A DNA stretch of 64,000 bases from Paracoccus albus (GCF_027913035.1 NZ_CP115776.1:146877-210876); one strand, 5' to 3'. Positions 26,234-36,086 are shown, numbered from the stretch's first letter. A program made the numbers and translations. Notes: generated by a model not told the origin, from the letters alone.

Positions 26234-27508
26234 ATGAGAACTATTCGGGTTTTCTTGCAGGCTTCCGTCATGGGGCTTGCCATCTTCGCGGCACCTGCGA
26301 ATGCGCAGGCACCGGGTGGTGAGGCACCGCCGCCAGCGGTCACCTTTGTCACGCTGCAAGCTGAGGATGTCACGCTGACCTCGTCCCTGCCCGGCCGTGT
26401 CATCGCCTCTGCCGAGGCGGAGCTGCGGCCACAGGTCAACGGCCTTATTCTCGAACGCACCTTCGAAGAGGGCAGCACGGTTTCCGAGGGAGATCCGCTG
26501 TTCAGAATCGACGCCCGCAGCTATGAGGCTGCGGTGGCACAGGCAGAGGCGGCTCTGGCGCAGGCTCAGGCGCAGTCGGATGAAGCCGCCCGAGAGGCAG
26601 AGCGGATCGGCGCACTGCGCAGCCGCAGCGTGGCCAGCCAGCAGACCGAAGACAGCGCCATTGCCGCACGCGATGCCGCACGTGCGGCGGTGCAGGCCGC
26701 GCAGGCTGCGGTTGATGCGGCGAATATCGATCTTGACCGGACCACCATCCGTGCCCCGCTGGATGGGGTAATCGGGCTCACACAGGCATCGCAGGGCGCG
26801 CTTGTGACCGCCAGTCAGGCGACCCCGCTGGCGGTGATCCGTCAGATTGACCCCATTCAGGTTGATGTGACGCAATCGGCGGCAGAGATCATTCGCTGGC
26901 AACGTCAGGGTGCCCGCGCGGTCCTGCCGAAAGATGCCGATGCCTCTGTCACGCTGCATCTGGCTGATGGGACGGATTACGATCAACAGGGCTCTCTCAT
27001 GGGGGCCGAACCGCATGTCGATGAAACGACCGGCGTCGTCACCCTGCGGATCGAAGTCGCAAATCCCGACAGCCTGCTGCTGCCGGGCATGTATGTTCAG
27101 GCAGAGATCCCGCAGGCCACGCTGGAAGGCGTCATTCTTGCGCCGCAGGAAGGTGTGACCCGCGACCGCCGGGGGCGTCCGGTGGCCTATGTCGTGAATG
27201 CCGATAATGTCGTGGAAGAGCGGCAGCTTGATATCGTGCAGGATCGCGGAAACACATGGGTTGTCCGCGAGGGGCTGGCCGATGGAGAGCGCCTGATCGT
27301 CGAAGGCTTCCAGCGTATCGGACCCGGTGCGACCGTCACGCCAGAGGAACGTCAGGAACAGCCCGCTGAAGGCGAAGCAGCTGCGGGGGCCGCACAGGGC
27401 GAGGCAGCCGAAGCAGCGCCCGCCACAGAAGAAGCCACAGCGGCTGACACCGCGCCCGCCGAAGAAAGCCAGCCAGAGGCGGAAGAAGCCGCCCCCGCCG
27501 CTGAATAA
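26234..27508 (+). CDS. RND efflux periplasmic adaptor (AcrA/MexE-type)
   Basis: The ATG at 26234 starts a signal peptide (MRTIRVFLQASVMGLAIFA, cleavage near ANA); the earlier start at 26111 would place non-conserved residues before it, so it is rejected although the ribosome site is weak. The 424-residue protein has the usual order: lipoyl half-motif PGRVIASAEAELRPQVNG, alpha-hairpin coiled coil (AQAEAALAQAQAQSDEAARE), second lipoyl half DLDRTTIRAPLDGVIG, beta-barrel and membrane-proximal domain. The last ~50 residues are an unusual Ala/Glu/Pro-rich tail. It links the AcrB-like pump to an outer-membrane channel not encoded here. Confidence 0.92.
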   Translation: MRTIRVFLQASVMGLAIFAAPANAQAPGGEAPPPAVTFVTLQAEDVTLTSSLPGRVIASAEAELRPQVNGLILERTFEEGSTVSEGDPLFRIDARSYEAAVAQAEAALAQAQAQSDEAAREAERIGALRSRSVASQQTEDSAIAARDAARAAVQAAQAAVDAANIDLDRTTIRAPLDGVIGLTQASQGALVTASQATPLAVIRQIDPIQVDVTQSAAEIIRWQRQGARAVLPKDADASVTLHLADGTDYDQQGSLMGAEPHVDETTGVVTLRIEVANPDSLLLPGMYVQAEIPQATLEGVILAPQEGVTRDRRGRPVAYVVNADNVVEERQLDIVQDRGNTWVVREGLADGERLIVEGFQRIGPGATVTPEERQEQPAEGEAAAGAAQGEAAEAAPATEEATAADTAPAEESQPEAEEAAPAAE

Positions 27509-27540
27509 ACCGCAACGCCCGGATTATCGAAGGCAGAGCC

Positions 27541-30500
27541 ATGGCCCGTTTTTTCATTGATCGCCCGGTTTTCGCATGGGTCATTTCTATCATCATCATG
27601 GGGATCGGCGTTTTGTCGATCGTCTCTCTGCCGATCGCGCAATATCCGCAGATCGCACCGCCTTCGGTGACGATCCGCGCGACCTATCCCGGCGCCTCGG
27701 CCGAAACGGTGTCGAATACCGTCACCCAGATCATCGAACAGCAGATGACGGGACTGGATGGACTCAGATACATGTCCTCCAGCTCGACCTCGGCAGGGTC
27801 GTCCACCACCACGCTGACATTCGAAACCGGCACCGATGAAGATATCGCCCAGGTTCAGGTCCAGAACAAGCTGAGCCAGGCGACATCCCTGCTGCCGCAA
27901 CCCGTGCAAAGGCAGGGCATCGCCGTCGAAAAGGCCGCATCAGGCTTTCTGATGGTGATCGGGCTTGTCGGCAATGACAGTTACGATCAGGCCGATTTGT
28001 CAGATTATCTTGTCACCAACCTCGTCGACGACCTCAGTCGGGTGGAAGGGATCGGCAGCGTGCAGGTTTTCGGTGCGCAATACGCGATGCGCATCTGGCT
28101 CGAGCCGTCAAAGCTTGCCGCCTTTGAGATGACACCTTCGGATGTGGTCAACGCGGTTTCAGCCCAGAACACCCAGATTTCAGCCGGTGAGTTCGGCGGG
28201 CGTCCGACCATGCAGGGCCAGCAGCTGAACGCGACCGTAACTGCGCAATCGCTGCTGTCCACGCCAGAGGAATTCCGCCAGATCGTGCTGCGGGCAGAGG
28301 AAAACGGCGGGCTGGTCCTGTTGCAGGATGTTGCCCGGATCGAAATCGGCGCGGAATCCTATGTCGCCGATGCGACCTATAACGGGCGTCCCTCGTCAGG
28401 CATGGCGCTAAGCCTGGCGCCGGGGGCGAACGCGCTTGATACGGCGGAACGCGTCAAGGAGAGGATGGAGGAATTTGCCGAATTCTTCCCCGAAGGCGTC
28501 GAATATGTGATCCCCTTCGATACCTCTCCCTTCGTCGAGATCTCGATTGAAGAGGTCGTCAAGACGCTGATCGAGGCCATCGTTCTGGTCTTTGTCGTGA
28601 TGTATATCTTCCTGCAAAACTGGCGGGCGACGCTGATCCCGACATTGGCCGTACCCATCGTTCTGCTGGGGACCTTCGGGATCATGGCGGTGTTCGGCTT
28701 TACCATCAACACGCTGACCATGCTGGCCATGGTGCTGGCCATCGGTCTTCTGGTTGATGACGCCATTGTCGTGGTCGAGAACGTCGAGCGCATCATGGAG
28801 GAAGAGGGGCTGAACCCGCGCGAGGCAACGCGGAAATCCATGGGCCAGATCACCGGCGCACTGATCGGCATCGCCCTTGTTTTGTCGGCTGTCTTCGTGC
28901 CGATGGCGTTCTTTGGCGGTTCCACCGGGGTGATCTATCAGCAATTCGCGATCACGATTGTGTCGGCAATGGCGCTGTCCGTGGTCGTCGCATTGACGCT
29001 GACACCTGCCCTTTGTGCTTCCATGCTGAAGCCGACGCATGGCAAGCGTGGCGGGCTGTTCGGCCTGTTCAATCGCGGCTTCGACGGCACGACGCGCGGA
29101 TATACCGGCGCCGTCGGCTGGATCGTGCGCCGCCCGCTGCGCGTATTGCTGATCTACGCAGCCCTTGGTGCGGCAATGGTGTTTCTGTTCATCAAGACGC
29201 CACAGGGCTTTCTGCCGGACGAAGATCAGGGGATCATGTTCGTTCTGATCCAGGGCCCGACCGGGGCGACTGCAGAACGCACGCAGGCTGTTGTGGACGA
29301 GGTCGAACGGTATTTTCTGGAACAGGAAGCGGCCTCGGTTGATTCCATGTTCGGGGTCGTCGGCTTCAGCTTTGCCGGGATGGGCCAGAATGTCGGCATG
29401 GCCTTCGTGCGCCTGAAGGATTGGGAGGAACGGCCCGATCCCTCACAATCCGTTCAGGCCGTCGCCGGGCGGGCTTTCGGTGCGCTCAGCCAGATCAGGG
29501 ATGCCATGGTGTTCCCGATCGTGCCGCCTTCTGTCATCGAACTCGGCAACGTCTCGGGCTTCGATTTCTATTTGCAGGCGCGCGGCGGACAAAGCCACGA
29601 ACAGCTGCTGGAGGCCCGCAATATGATGCTGGGCATGGCCGCGCAAAGCCCGCTGATCACACAGACCCGGCCTTCCGGGCTGGAGGATGCGTCGCAGTAC
29701 CGCCTGAACATCGACTGGCAGAAGGCCGGGGCGATGGGCATCAGCGCGACCGATGTGGCGGGACTGCTGCAGGTTGCGTGGACGGGCACCTATGTGAACG
29801 ACTTCGTCGACCGGGGCCGGATCAAGAAGGTCTATGTTCAGGGCGAGGCGAACAGCCGTTCGGTCCCGACCGACCTTGAGAAATGGCGGGTTCGGAACGC
29901 ATCCGGCGGGCTGGTACCATTTGCGAATTTCGCGGAAGGCGAATGGACCTTCGGACCGCAGGGCCTGACGCGCTATAACGGTGTGCCGGCGATGCAGTTG
30001 CAGGGCAGCCCCATGCCCGGCGTCAGCACCGGCGACGCGATGGCCGAGATCGAGAACCTGGCAAGCCAGCTTCCTGCCGGTTTCAACGTGTCGTGGACGG
30101 GCCTGTCACTGGAAGAACGCGAATCCGGCGACCAGACCGCGCTGCTTTATGCGCTGTCGCTGGCGGCGGTGTTCCTGTGTCTGGCAGCACTTTATGAAAG
30201 CTGGTCGATCCCGCTTGCGGTTATTCTGGTCATGCCCATCGGTGTGCTTGGTGCATTGCTTGGCGCATATGTGGGCGGCTTCGACAATGGTGTTTTCTTC
30301 CAGGTCGGCCTGCTGACGGTGATCGGTCTGACCGGCAAGAACGCGATCCTGATCGTGGAATTTGCCAGAGAGCAATCGGTGGCCGGCGCACCCCTGTACC
30401 GCGCCGTGGTCGAGGCCGCGCGCCAGCGTTTCCGCCCGATCATCATGACCTCAATCGCCTTTTCGCTTGGCGTGACACCTTTGGTTCTGTCGACAGGCGC

Positions 30501-30678
30501 GGGTGCTGCGGGCCGGAACGCGATCGGTGCGACGGTTCTGGGCGGAACATTGATGGCAACCGTTCTGGGCATCCTGTTCGCGCCGCTGTTCTATGTCCTG
30601 ATGCGCAGGCTGTTAGGCCGCGGCGACAGGATGGAAGACGATGACGCGGTGACGCAGCCGACCCCCTCACGGGTCTGA
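27541..30678 (+). CDS. RND multidrug efflux permease (AcrB/MexF-type, HAE1)
   Basis: The 1045-residue product has the HAE1 length and start (MARFFIDRPVFAWVISIIIM). Further landmarks are the periplasmic TYPGASAETVSNTVTQIIEQ, the proton-relay helix 4 with GLLVDDAIVVVENVERIMEE (two adjacent aspartates) and the C-terminal GLTGKNAILIVEFAREQ with the relay lysine. It therefore should form a functional proton-driven trimer that exports hydrophobic compounds together with the adaptor 32 bases upstream. No TolC-like gene follows, so the outer channel is shared. Substrate range cannot be inferred. Confidence 0.95.
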   Translation: MARFFIDRPVFAWVISIIIMGIGVLSIVSLPIAQYPQIAPPSVTIRATYPGASAETVSNTVTQIIEQQMTGLDGLRYMSSSSTSAGSSTTTLTFETGTDEDIAQVQVQNKLSQATSLLPQPVQRQGIAVEKAASGFLMVIGLVGNDSYDQADLSDYLVTNLVDDLSRVEGIGSVQVFGAQYAMRIWLEPSKLAAFEMTPSDVVNAVSAQNTQISAGEFGGRPTMQGQQLNATVTAQSLLSTPEEFRQIVLRAEENGGLVLLQDVARIEIGAESYVADATYNGRPSSGMALSLAPGANALDTAERVKERMEEFAEFFPEGVEYVIPFDTSPFVEISIEEVVKTLIEAIVLVFVVMYIFLQNWRATLIPTLAVPIVLLGTFGIMAVFGFTINTLTMLAMVLAIGLLVDDAIVVVENVERIMEEEGLNPREATRKSMGQITGALIGIALVLSAVFVPMAFFGGSTGVIYQQFAITIVSAMALSVVVALTLTPALCASMLKPTHGKRGGLFGLFNRGFDGTTRGYTGAVGWIVRRPLRVLLIYAALGAAMVFLFIKTPQGFLPDEDQGIMFVLIQGPTGATAERTQAVVDEVERYFLEQEAASVDSMFGVVGFSFAGMGQNVGMAFVRLKDWEERPDPSQSVQAVAGRAFGALSQIRDAMVFPIVPPSVIELGNVSGFDFYLQARGGQSHEQLLEARNMMLGMAAQSPLITQTRPSGLEDASQYRLNIDWQKAGAMGISATDVAGLLQVAWTGTYVNDFVDRGRIKKVYVQGEANSRSVPTDLEKWRVRNASGGLVPFANFAEGEWTFGPQGLTRYNGVPAMQLQGSPMPGVSTGDAMAEIENLASQLPAGFNVSWTGLSLEERESGDQTALLYALSLAAVFLCLAALYESWSIPLAVILVMPIGVLGALLGAYVGGFDNGVFFQVGLLTVIGLTGKNAILIVEFAREQSVAGAPLYRAVVEAARQRFRPIIMTSIAFSLGVTPLVLSTGAGAAGRNAIGATVLGGTLMATVLGILFAPLFYVLMRRLLGRGDRMEDDDAVTQPTPSRV

Positions 30679-30685
30679 GCCGGTT

Positions 30686-31195
30686 GTGCCGTTGCCGCCA
30701 CGCATCGTTGTCATGGGCGTATCCGGATGCGGAAAATCCACCTTGGCCGAGGCGCTGTCAAAACGCCTCGGCTTTTCCATGATAGAAGGGGATGCGCTGC
30801 ACCCGGCCGAAAATATAGCAGCGATGCAGTCGGGCAGACCCCTGACCGACGAAATGCGCGGGCCCTGGCTGGCAGCAATTGCCGCCGCGATGGAAAAGGC
30901 GCTGCAAACCGGCCCCGGAGCCGTTGCAAGCTGTTCAGCCCTGAAGCGCAGCTATCGCGATATACTCTCTCAACACGGCCCGGTGGCCTTCGTGCATCTT
31001 GATTTGCCGCTGGCCGCCGCCCGGCACAGGATGGCAGATCGCCCCGGCCACTTCATGAACGCTGCACTTGCCGAGAGTCAGGCTGCGACGTTGGAACCGC
31101 TGGCCCCTGGAGAAACCGGGATCGCGCTTGATGCGATGCTGGGCCCGGAACTACTGACGGATGCTGCGGCGGGATGGTTGCAACAGCACGATTAG
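30686..31195 (+). CDS. gntK: Gluconokinase
   Basis: The 169-residue product starts with GTG 5 bases after the efflux gene stop, so it may be read from the same message. The P-loop is VMGVSGCGKSTLAEAL, followed by the family motif MIEGDALHPAENIAAMQSGRPLTDEMRGPWL (shown in part), SCSALKRSYRDIL and HFMNAALAESQAATLEPL. It phosphorylates gluconate to 6-phosphogluconate for the Entner-Doudoroff or pentose phosphate route. No gluconate transporter is beside it. Length and motifs are normal. Confidence 0.92.
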   Translation: MPLPPRIVVMGVSGCGKSTLAEALSKRLGFSMIEGDALHPAENIAAMQSGRPLTDEMRGPWLAAIAAAMEKALQTGPGAVASCSALKRSYRDILSQHGPVAFVHLDLPLAAARHRMADRPGHFMNAALAESQAATLEPLAPGETGIALDAMLGPELLTDAAAGWLQQHD

Positions 31196-31274
31196 GCGCT
31201 TGCGCGGGAATCCTACCGCTTGCGGTGCTTTTTCAAATTGTTAGTCTCGCCCGAAGGTTAAGCGGCACGGGACG

Positions 31275-31946
31275 ATGCAACGCAAAGGTTTTGTTACGAG
31301 TTCAAGGGCCGTCGCCGCAGATATGACAGCGTGGGCGATCACCACCTTCGCGCATCTGCTGACCGCTGTGCAGCCGCAATGGCAGGGCTTCGACCCGGCA
31401 GAGCGTCATCAGCGCATCTATTTCGCCAACCATGTCAGCCACGGCGATTTCGTCCTGATCTGGGCGGTTCTGCCAAAATCGCACCGGCGCAGGACGCGGC
31501 CCGTTGCCGGGGCCGATTACTGGCGCAGGGGCGGGTTGCGTGAATTCATCGGCAGCGACGTCTTCAACAGCCTTCTGATCGAACGCAATCGTGACGGCGT
31601 CGAGGACGATCCGATCGCACAGATGGCAGCGGCGCTTGACGAGGGTTCGTCATTGATCATCTTCCCCGAAGGCACGCGCAATCTGACAGATACAGAGCTG
31701 CTTGCCTTCCGTTCCGGCATCTACCGGCTTGCCCGGTCGCGGCCCGGCATTGATGTCGTTCCGGTCTGGATCGACAATCTGAACCGTGTGCTGCCCAAGG
31801 GGTCATTTATCCCGGTCCCGCTGATGTGCAAAGTGATCTTCGGCGCACCCATGCATGTGGGTAAAGATGAAACGAAGGACGCTTTCCTGGCCCGGGCGCG
31901 CACAGCGCTGCTATCGCTCAAACCCCGGCAGGAGGACGCGCCATGA
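31275..31946 (+). CDS. 1-acyl-sn-glycerol-3-phosphate acyltransferase family (PlsC-like)
   Basis: The 223-residue protein has the acyltransferase block I IYFANHVSHGDFVLIW (NHxSxxD with the catalytic histidine and aspartate), block II-type RTRPVAGADYW and block III IIFPEGTRNLTD. A short N-terminal hydrophobic stretch (AWAITTFAHLLTAV) suggests membrane association. It overlaps the cdsA-like gene by four bases and starts a trio with a CDP-alcohol phosphatidyltransferase, so it probably supplies phosphatidate for a phospholipid made by the trio. Confidence 0.85.
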   Translation: MQRKGFVTSSRAVAADMTAWAITTFAHLLTAVQPQWQGFDPAERHQRIYFANHVSHGDFVLIWAVLPKSHRRRTRPVAGADYWRRGGLREFIGSDVFNSLLIERNRDGVEDDPIAQMAAALDEGSSLIIFPEGTRNLTDTELLAFRSGIYRLARSRPGIDVVPVWIDNLNRVLPKGSFIPVPLMCKVIFGAPMHVGKDETKDAFLARARTALLSLKPRQEDAP

Positions 31947-32890
31947 ACGACGTTCGTGCGGACCTTCTGGCGACCATTGCCGGGATCGGGGGCGTTCTGC
32001 TGGTCGCCTCGATCATCGGTGCGATACTTCAGCGGCGATATTCCCCGGATGGAGAGAATGCCGCGGTCGAGAACCTGAACGACCGGATCCGCGCGTGGTG
32101 GGTGATGGCAATCACGATCTCTGTCGCGCTGCTTGGCGGCCGGACGGGTGTCGTGCTGCTGTTCTTCATATGCTCTTTCGCGGCATTGCGGGAATTCATG
32201 ACCCTGACCAATGCCAGCCGCGCCGATCACAACACGCTGGCAGCCGCGTTCTTCATCGTGCTGCCGGTGCAGTTCTACCTGATCTGGATCGAATGGTACG
32301 GGCTGTATTCCATCTTTATTCCGGTCTGGGTGTTCCTGCTGCTGCCCGTTGTTTCCGCGCTGTCCGGGGAAACGCGGAACTTCCTGATCCGCGTGGCCGA
32401 AATGCAATGGGCCCTGATGATCTGCGTCTTCTGCGTCTCGCACGTTCCGGCCTTGATGAGCCTGAACATCCCCGGTCACGAAGGCCGCGGCGTTCTGCTG
32501 ATTGCCTGGCTGGTCGTGACCGTGCAACTTTCCGATGTGCTGCAATATGTCTGGGGCAAGCTCGTCGGCAGGCACAAGATCGCACCACGTCTGTCGCCCT
32601 CGAAAACGGTTGAGGGATTTCTGGGCGGCTGTCTGTCGGCAACCGCTATCGGCATGGCGCTGAAATTCATGACGCCGTTCACCCTTTGGCAGGCCGGGCT
32701 GATGGGGCTGTGCGTCATCATGATGGGTTTTCTGGGCGGGCTGGTGATGTCGGCCATCAAGCGCGACCGGGGCGTGAAGGATTGGGGCCATACCATCGCC
32801 GGGCATGGCGGTTTCATCGACCGGCTGGACTCTGTGCTGTTTGCCGCGCCGATCTATTTCCACCTTCTCCGCTATTACTGGTCAGTTTGA
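31943..32890 (+). CDS. Phosphatidate cytidylyltransferase (CdsA-like)
   Basis: The 315-residue inner-membrane protein has several hydrophobic helices (WVMAITISVALLGG, FIVLPVQFYLIWIEWYGLY, LIAWLVVTVQLSDVLQYVWG). The CTP-transferase signature includes SDVLQYVWGKLVGRHKIAPRLSPSKTVEG (part) and VMSAIKRDRGVKDWGHTIAGHGGFIDRLDS (part), with conserved K-D and D-R-x-D. It converts phosphatidate and CTP to CDP-diacylglycerol. ATGA and TGATG overlaps with its neighbours show tight coupling to the acyltransferase and the CDP-alcohol transferase. Confidence 0.9.
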   Translation: MNDVRADLLATIAGIGGVLLVASIIGAILQRRYSPDGENAAVENLNDRIRAWWVMAITISVALLGGRTGVVLLFFICSFAALREFMTLTNASRADHNTLAAAFFIVLPVQFYLIWIEWYGLYSIFIPVWVFLLLPVVSALSGETRNFLIRVAEMQWALMICVFCVSHVPALMSLNIPGHEGRGVLLIAWLVVTVQLSDVLQYVWGKLVGRHKIAPRLSPSKTVEGFLGGCLSATAIGMALKFMTPFTLWQAGLMGLCVIMMGFLGGLVMSAIKRDRGVKDWGHTIAGHGGFIDRLDSVLFAAPIYFHLLRYYWSV

Positions 32891-33528
32891 TGAGCGAACC
32901 CGAAAACCGCCGTCCCCTTGCCAGCCGTCAGACCGGATGGGCCAACCGCATTGCCACATGGCTGGCCTCGACGCGGATCACACCGAACCAGATCTCGCAG
33001 GCCGGCATGGTCACGGCCCTGCTGGCCGGCGCCTGCTTTTGGGCCAGCGGGTCGACGGGCGGGTTTGGCCGCGAGCTTCTGCTGCTGGCTGCGGCCGGAT
33101 TCTGCCAATTGCGCCTGCTGTGCAACCTGTTCGACGGCATGGTCGCGGTCGAGGCAGGTCGGGGCAGCCCCGATGGCGGCTTCTGGAACGAGTTTCCCGA
33201 TCGTGTATCCGACATGCTGATACTGGTCGGGCTTGGCCTGGGGGCAGCGGCGCCGACCCTTGGCTGGGCGTCCGCGGCAATGGCACTGCTGACCGCCTAT
33301 ATCCGTGAACTGGGCTTGAATCTGGGACAAGGCGCCGATTTTTCCGGTCCGATGGCCAAGCAGCACCGGATGGCTGTTGTGACCGCTGCGGCTCTGCTTG
33401 CCATGTTTGAACCGTTGTGGGGCGGTCACAGCCAAGTGCTGCGCATCGCATTGTGGATTGTCACCATCGGTGCTGCACTTACCGCGTTGCGGCGCTGCTG
33501 GCGGCTTTTGGTAAAGCTGCGCGGATAG
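32890..33528 (+). CDS. CDP-alcohol phosphatidyltransferase family
   Basis: The ATG at 32890 shares its A with the cdsA stop; the 212-residue product has several membrane helices. The CDP-alcohol motif reads LCNLFDGMVAVEAGRGSPDGGFWNEFPDRVSDM (in parts), giving D-G-...-G-...-D-x-x-x-D, though the usual A-R after DG is V-A/V, a known variant of this subgroup. It consumes the CDP-DAG made upstream; the acceptor alcohol (glycerol-3-phosphate, inositol or other) cannot be decided. The trio is a compact route from acyl donors to a phospholipid. Confidence 0.85.
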   Translation: MSEPENRRPLASRQTGWANRIATWLASTRITPNQISQAGMVTALLAGACFWASGSTGGFGRELLLLAAAGFCQLRLLCNLFDGMVAVEAGRGSPDGGFWNEFPDRVSDMLILVGLGLGAAAPTLGWASAAMALLTAYIRELGLNLGQGADFSGPMAKQHRMAVVTAAALLAMFEPLWGGHSQVLRIALWIVTIGAALTALRRCWRLLVKLRG

Positions 33529-33647
33529 CAAAGCCGGATAGGGCGCGGTATCACTTGCCGGGCCTTTTAATCTTGCAACTCTTTCAGCTCATTTGATTAT
33601 GTGCCAGAAGAATTGCGTCAACAAAAAAATGGCGGGGCGCGTGACAC

Positions 33648-34544
33648 ATGGGCAATATCGACTGGATCGCGGCTGATTGGGGCACATCCAATCTTCGCAT
33701 CTGGGCCATGAGCGGGGATGCCGTCATCGAAGCGCGCGGCTCGGATCGTGGCATGTCCGCCATGTCTGGCCCCGACGATTTCGCGGCCGAGCTGGAGCGT
33801 CTGACCGAAGGTTGGCCTGCCGTTCCGGTGGTGGCCTGCGGCATGGTCGGCGCACGTCAGGGCTGGACCGAAGTTCCCTATAGCGCCGTCCCCTGCACTG
33901 CCACTCCCGCGCTGACACCCGTCGCCGGTGATCCGGGCGGCAGGCCCGTTCTGATCGCCGCCGGTGTCATGCAGGCTGATCCGCCCGACGTCATGCGCGG
34001 CGAAGAAACTCAGATTGCGGGCATCCTTGCAGCGAAGCCGGATTTTGATGGCGTGATCTGCCTGCCCGGTACCCATACGAAATGGGCGCGGATCTCAGCA
34101 GGTGAGATCTGCCATTTCCAGACCGTCATGACGGGCGAGATATTCAGCCTGCTCAGCCGCCAGTCGGTGCTTCGCCACAGTCTGAACGGCGCTGCAGGAC
34201 AGGCTGGCTCTGCCGCGTTTGCCGATGCCGTTTCAACCGCGCTCAGCCAGCCGCATCAGGCCTGGGCGCGCCTGTTCCGGTTGCGTGCCGCCGGTCTGAT
34301 CGGCCCCGGCGACCCGGCAGAGGTTCACGCCCGCCTGTCCGGCACCCTGATCGGGCTGGATCTGGGTGCCGCCCGCCCCTATTGGCTGGGCGAGCAGGTG
34401 CTTATCATCGGCGCCCCATATCTGGCAGAACTTTATTCCACGGCATTGCAGCAACAGGGCGCAGCCCCGGTTGTGGGCGATGCCGATACCACCACGCGCG
34501 CCGGGTTGCTTGCCGCATGGCGCCAATATCAGGACCCGTCATGA
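33648..34544 (+). CDS. dgoK: 2-dehydro-3-deoxygalactonokinase
   Basis: The 298-residue kinase begins with DWIAADWGTSNLRIW, the phosphate-binding loop of the DgoK family. Further landmarks are VVACGMVGARQGWTEVPY, GEETQIAGILA, VICLPGTHTKWARIS and VMTGEIFSLLSRQSVL. It phosphorylates 2-keto-3-deoxygalactonate in the De Ley-Doudoroff pathway. Its stop overlaps dgoA by four bases. Galactonate dehydratase and a transporter are not in the window; the EamA gene downstream is on the other strand. Confidence 0.92.
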   Translation: MGNIDWIAADWGTSNLRIWAMSGDAVIEARGSDRGMSAMSGPDDFAAELERLTEGWPAVPVVACGMVGARQGWTEVPYSAVPCTATPALTPVAGDPGGRPVLIAAGVMQADPPDVMRGEETQIAGILAAKPDFDGVICLPGTHTKWARISAGEICHFQTVMTGEIFSLLSRQSVLRHSLNGAAGQAGSAAFADAVSTALSQPHQAWARLFRLRAAGLIGPGDPAEVHARLSGTLIGLDLGAARPYWLGEQVLIIGAPYLAELYSTALQQQGAAPVVGDADTTTRAGLLAAWRQYQDPS

Positions 34545-35149
34545 CACGTCCCATCATCGCCATTCTCCGCGGTATCACACCGCCAGAAGCCGTCGCCGTC
34601 GCCAAAGCGCTGATCGGGGCTGGCGTGACAACGATCGAGGTTCCGCTGAATTCTCCGGATGCCTTTGACAGCATCGCACGCCTGGTCGCGGAATGCGGCA
34701 ACGATGCGAAGATCGGGGCCGGAACGGTCCTGACACCCGCAGAAGTTGAACAGGTCGCGGCAAATGGCGGCAGGCTGGTCGTCTCGCCCAATTGCGACCC
34801 GACGGTGATCCGGGCGACCCGCGCAGCCAGGATGGAAAGTTTCCCCGGTATCATGACCCCGACCGAAGCCTTCGCCGCGCTAGATGCAGGGGCGACCGGC
34901 TTGAAGCTGTTCCCCGGAGAGCTTGTCGGCCCGGTCGGACTAAAGGCGATACGCGCCGTCCTGCCTGAAGATGCCGCCTGCTATGCGGTCGGCGGCGTTA
35001 ACAGCGATACGCTGGGCGAATGGCTTAAGGCAGGTGTCTCTGGCATTGGTGTCGGCTCTGGACTGTATCGTCCGGGTGATGCGCCGGAAACCGTGGCCGA
35101 ACGTGCAGAGGGACTCGTCCGGCTGTGGGATGAGCACAAGGCGGACTAA
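34541..35149 (+). CDS. dgoA: 2-dehydro-3-deoxy-6-phosphogalactonate aldolase
   Basis: The ATG at 34541 (ATGA overlap) gives a 202-residue class I aldolase. Motifs are IIAILRGITPPEAVAVA (glutamate replaced in ILRG context as usual), TTIEVPLNSPD, KIGAGTVLTPAEVEQV, the Schiff-base lysine in GATGLKLFPGELVGP and YAVGGVNSDTLGEW. It cleaves KDPGal to pyruvate and glyceraldehyde-3-phosphate, completing D-galactonate breakdown with dgoK. It converges on the EamA transporter gene with only 4 bases between stops. Confidence 0.93.
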   Translation: MTRPIIAILRGITPPEAVAVAKALIGAGVTTIEVPLNSPDAFDSIARLVAECGNDAKIGAGTVLTPAEVEQVAANGGRLVVSPNCDPTVIRATRAARMESFPGIMTPTEAFAALDAGATGLKLFPGELVGPVGLKAIRAVLPEDAACYAVGGVNSDTLGEWLKAGVSGIGVGSGLYRPGDAPETVAERAEGLVRLWDEHKAD

Positions 35150-35153
35150 ACCT

Positions 35154-36086
35154 TTAGCCCTGCGGGGTCATGGCCTTGCGTTGGCGGTTACGTTCCAGAC
35201 CCAGTTGACGTTCACGCCAGATAATCAGGATGCCGGCAAGGATCACAATCGACGCACCAGCCAGCATGACCGGGGTCGCGGCCTCGTTAAACAGGAACCA
35301 GCCGATGGCGACCGACAGGATCATCGACACATAGTCGAAGGGTGCGATCAGCGAAGCCTCGCCGAAACGATAGGCGGAGGTCAGCAGGATCTGCCCCATC
35401 CCACCCAGAAGCCCGGTCGCAATCAACAGCGCCAAAGTCGTCGCGTCAGGCATGACCCAGCCAAACGGAACGGTCAACAACCCAAGCACCGATGAGGTTG
35501 CCGAGAACCAGAACACGATTGCGGCCGTCTTTTCCTCTTGCACCATCTTGCGCACGAAAACCTGCGCCAACGCGGCACAGGCCGCGCCGCCCAAGGCGAC
35601 GACTGCGCCAAGCGTGCGGCGAAAATCGGGCTCTGCCCCAGCCAGCCCGATCTGGGGTGACAGCACGATCAGCACGCCTGACAGGCCAAGGGCCACCATC
35701 GACAGACGGAAAAGACGGACGTTCTCGCCCAGAAACATCGCCGCAAAAACAACCACCAGCAGCGGCGCGGCATAGCCAATGGCAATCGCCTCGGGGAAGG
35801 GCAGCAGCGCAAGCGCCCAGAAATTCAGCGCCATTGCGCAGGTACCGGCGATACCGCGATAAAAATGCTCCATCGGGCGGTTCGTGCGCAGCCCGGTGCG
35901 CAACTCTCCTCGCCATGTCAGCCAGACAAGAATGACCGGAATCGCGAAGAAAGAGCGGAAAAAGACCTGCTGTCCCGGCGGCACCCCAAGCCCACCGTCA
36001 GAGGTCGATTTGACGATGGCCGCCATGACGGTAAAGACAAGCACGCTGAAGCATTTCAGCAGGATGCCGCGAATGGGGCTGTCCAT
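35154..36086 (-). CDS. EamA/DMT family transporter
   Basis: The 310-residue protein has ten hydrophobic helices in two EamA repeats (MDSPIRGILLKCFSVLVFTV, GTCAMALNFWALALLPFPEA, YAAPLLVVVFAAMFLGE in the first; VFWFSATSSVLGLLTVPFGW, YVSMILSVAIGWFLFNE in the second). It resembles RhaT/YdcZ-like exporters of amino acids or metabolites. The direction and substrate cannot be read. It converges with dgoA and may not belong to the galactonate unit. Confidence 0.85.
   Translation of the reverse strand: MDSPIRGILLKCFSVLVFTVMAAIVKSTSDGGLGVPPGQQVFFRSFFAIPVILVWLTWRGELRTGLRTNRPMEHFYRGIAGTCAMALNFWALALLPFPEAIAIGYAAPLLVVVFAAMFLGENVRLFRLSMVALGLSGVLIVLSPQIGLAGAEPDFRRTLGAVVALGGAACAALAQVFVRKMVQEEKTAAIVFWFSATSSVLGLLTVPFGWVMPDATTLALLIATGLLGGMGQILLTSAYRFGEASLIAPFDYVSMILSVAIGWFLFNEAATPVMLAGASIVILAGILIIWRERQLGLERNRQRKAMTPQG

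Noticed and set aside
31214..31233. Possible terminator ACCG-CTTG-CGGT followed by GCTTTTT after gntK
   Set aside because: The stem is only four base pairs; too weak to list as a terminator.
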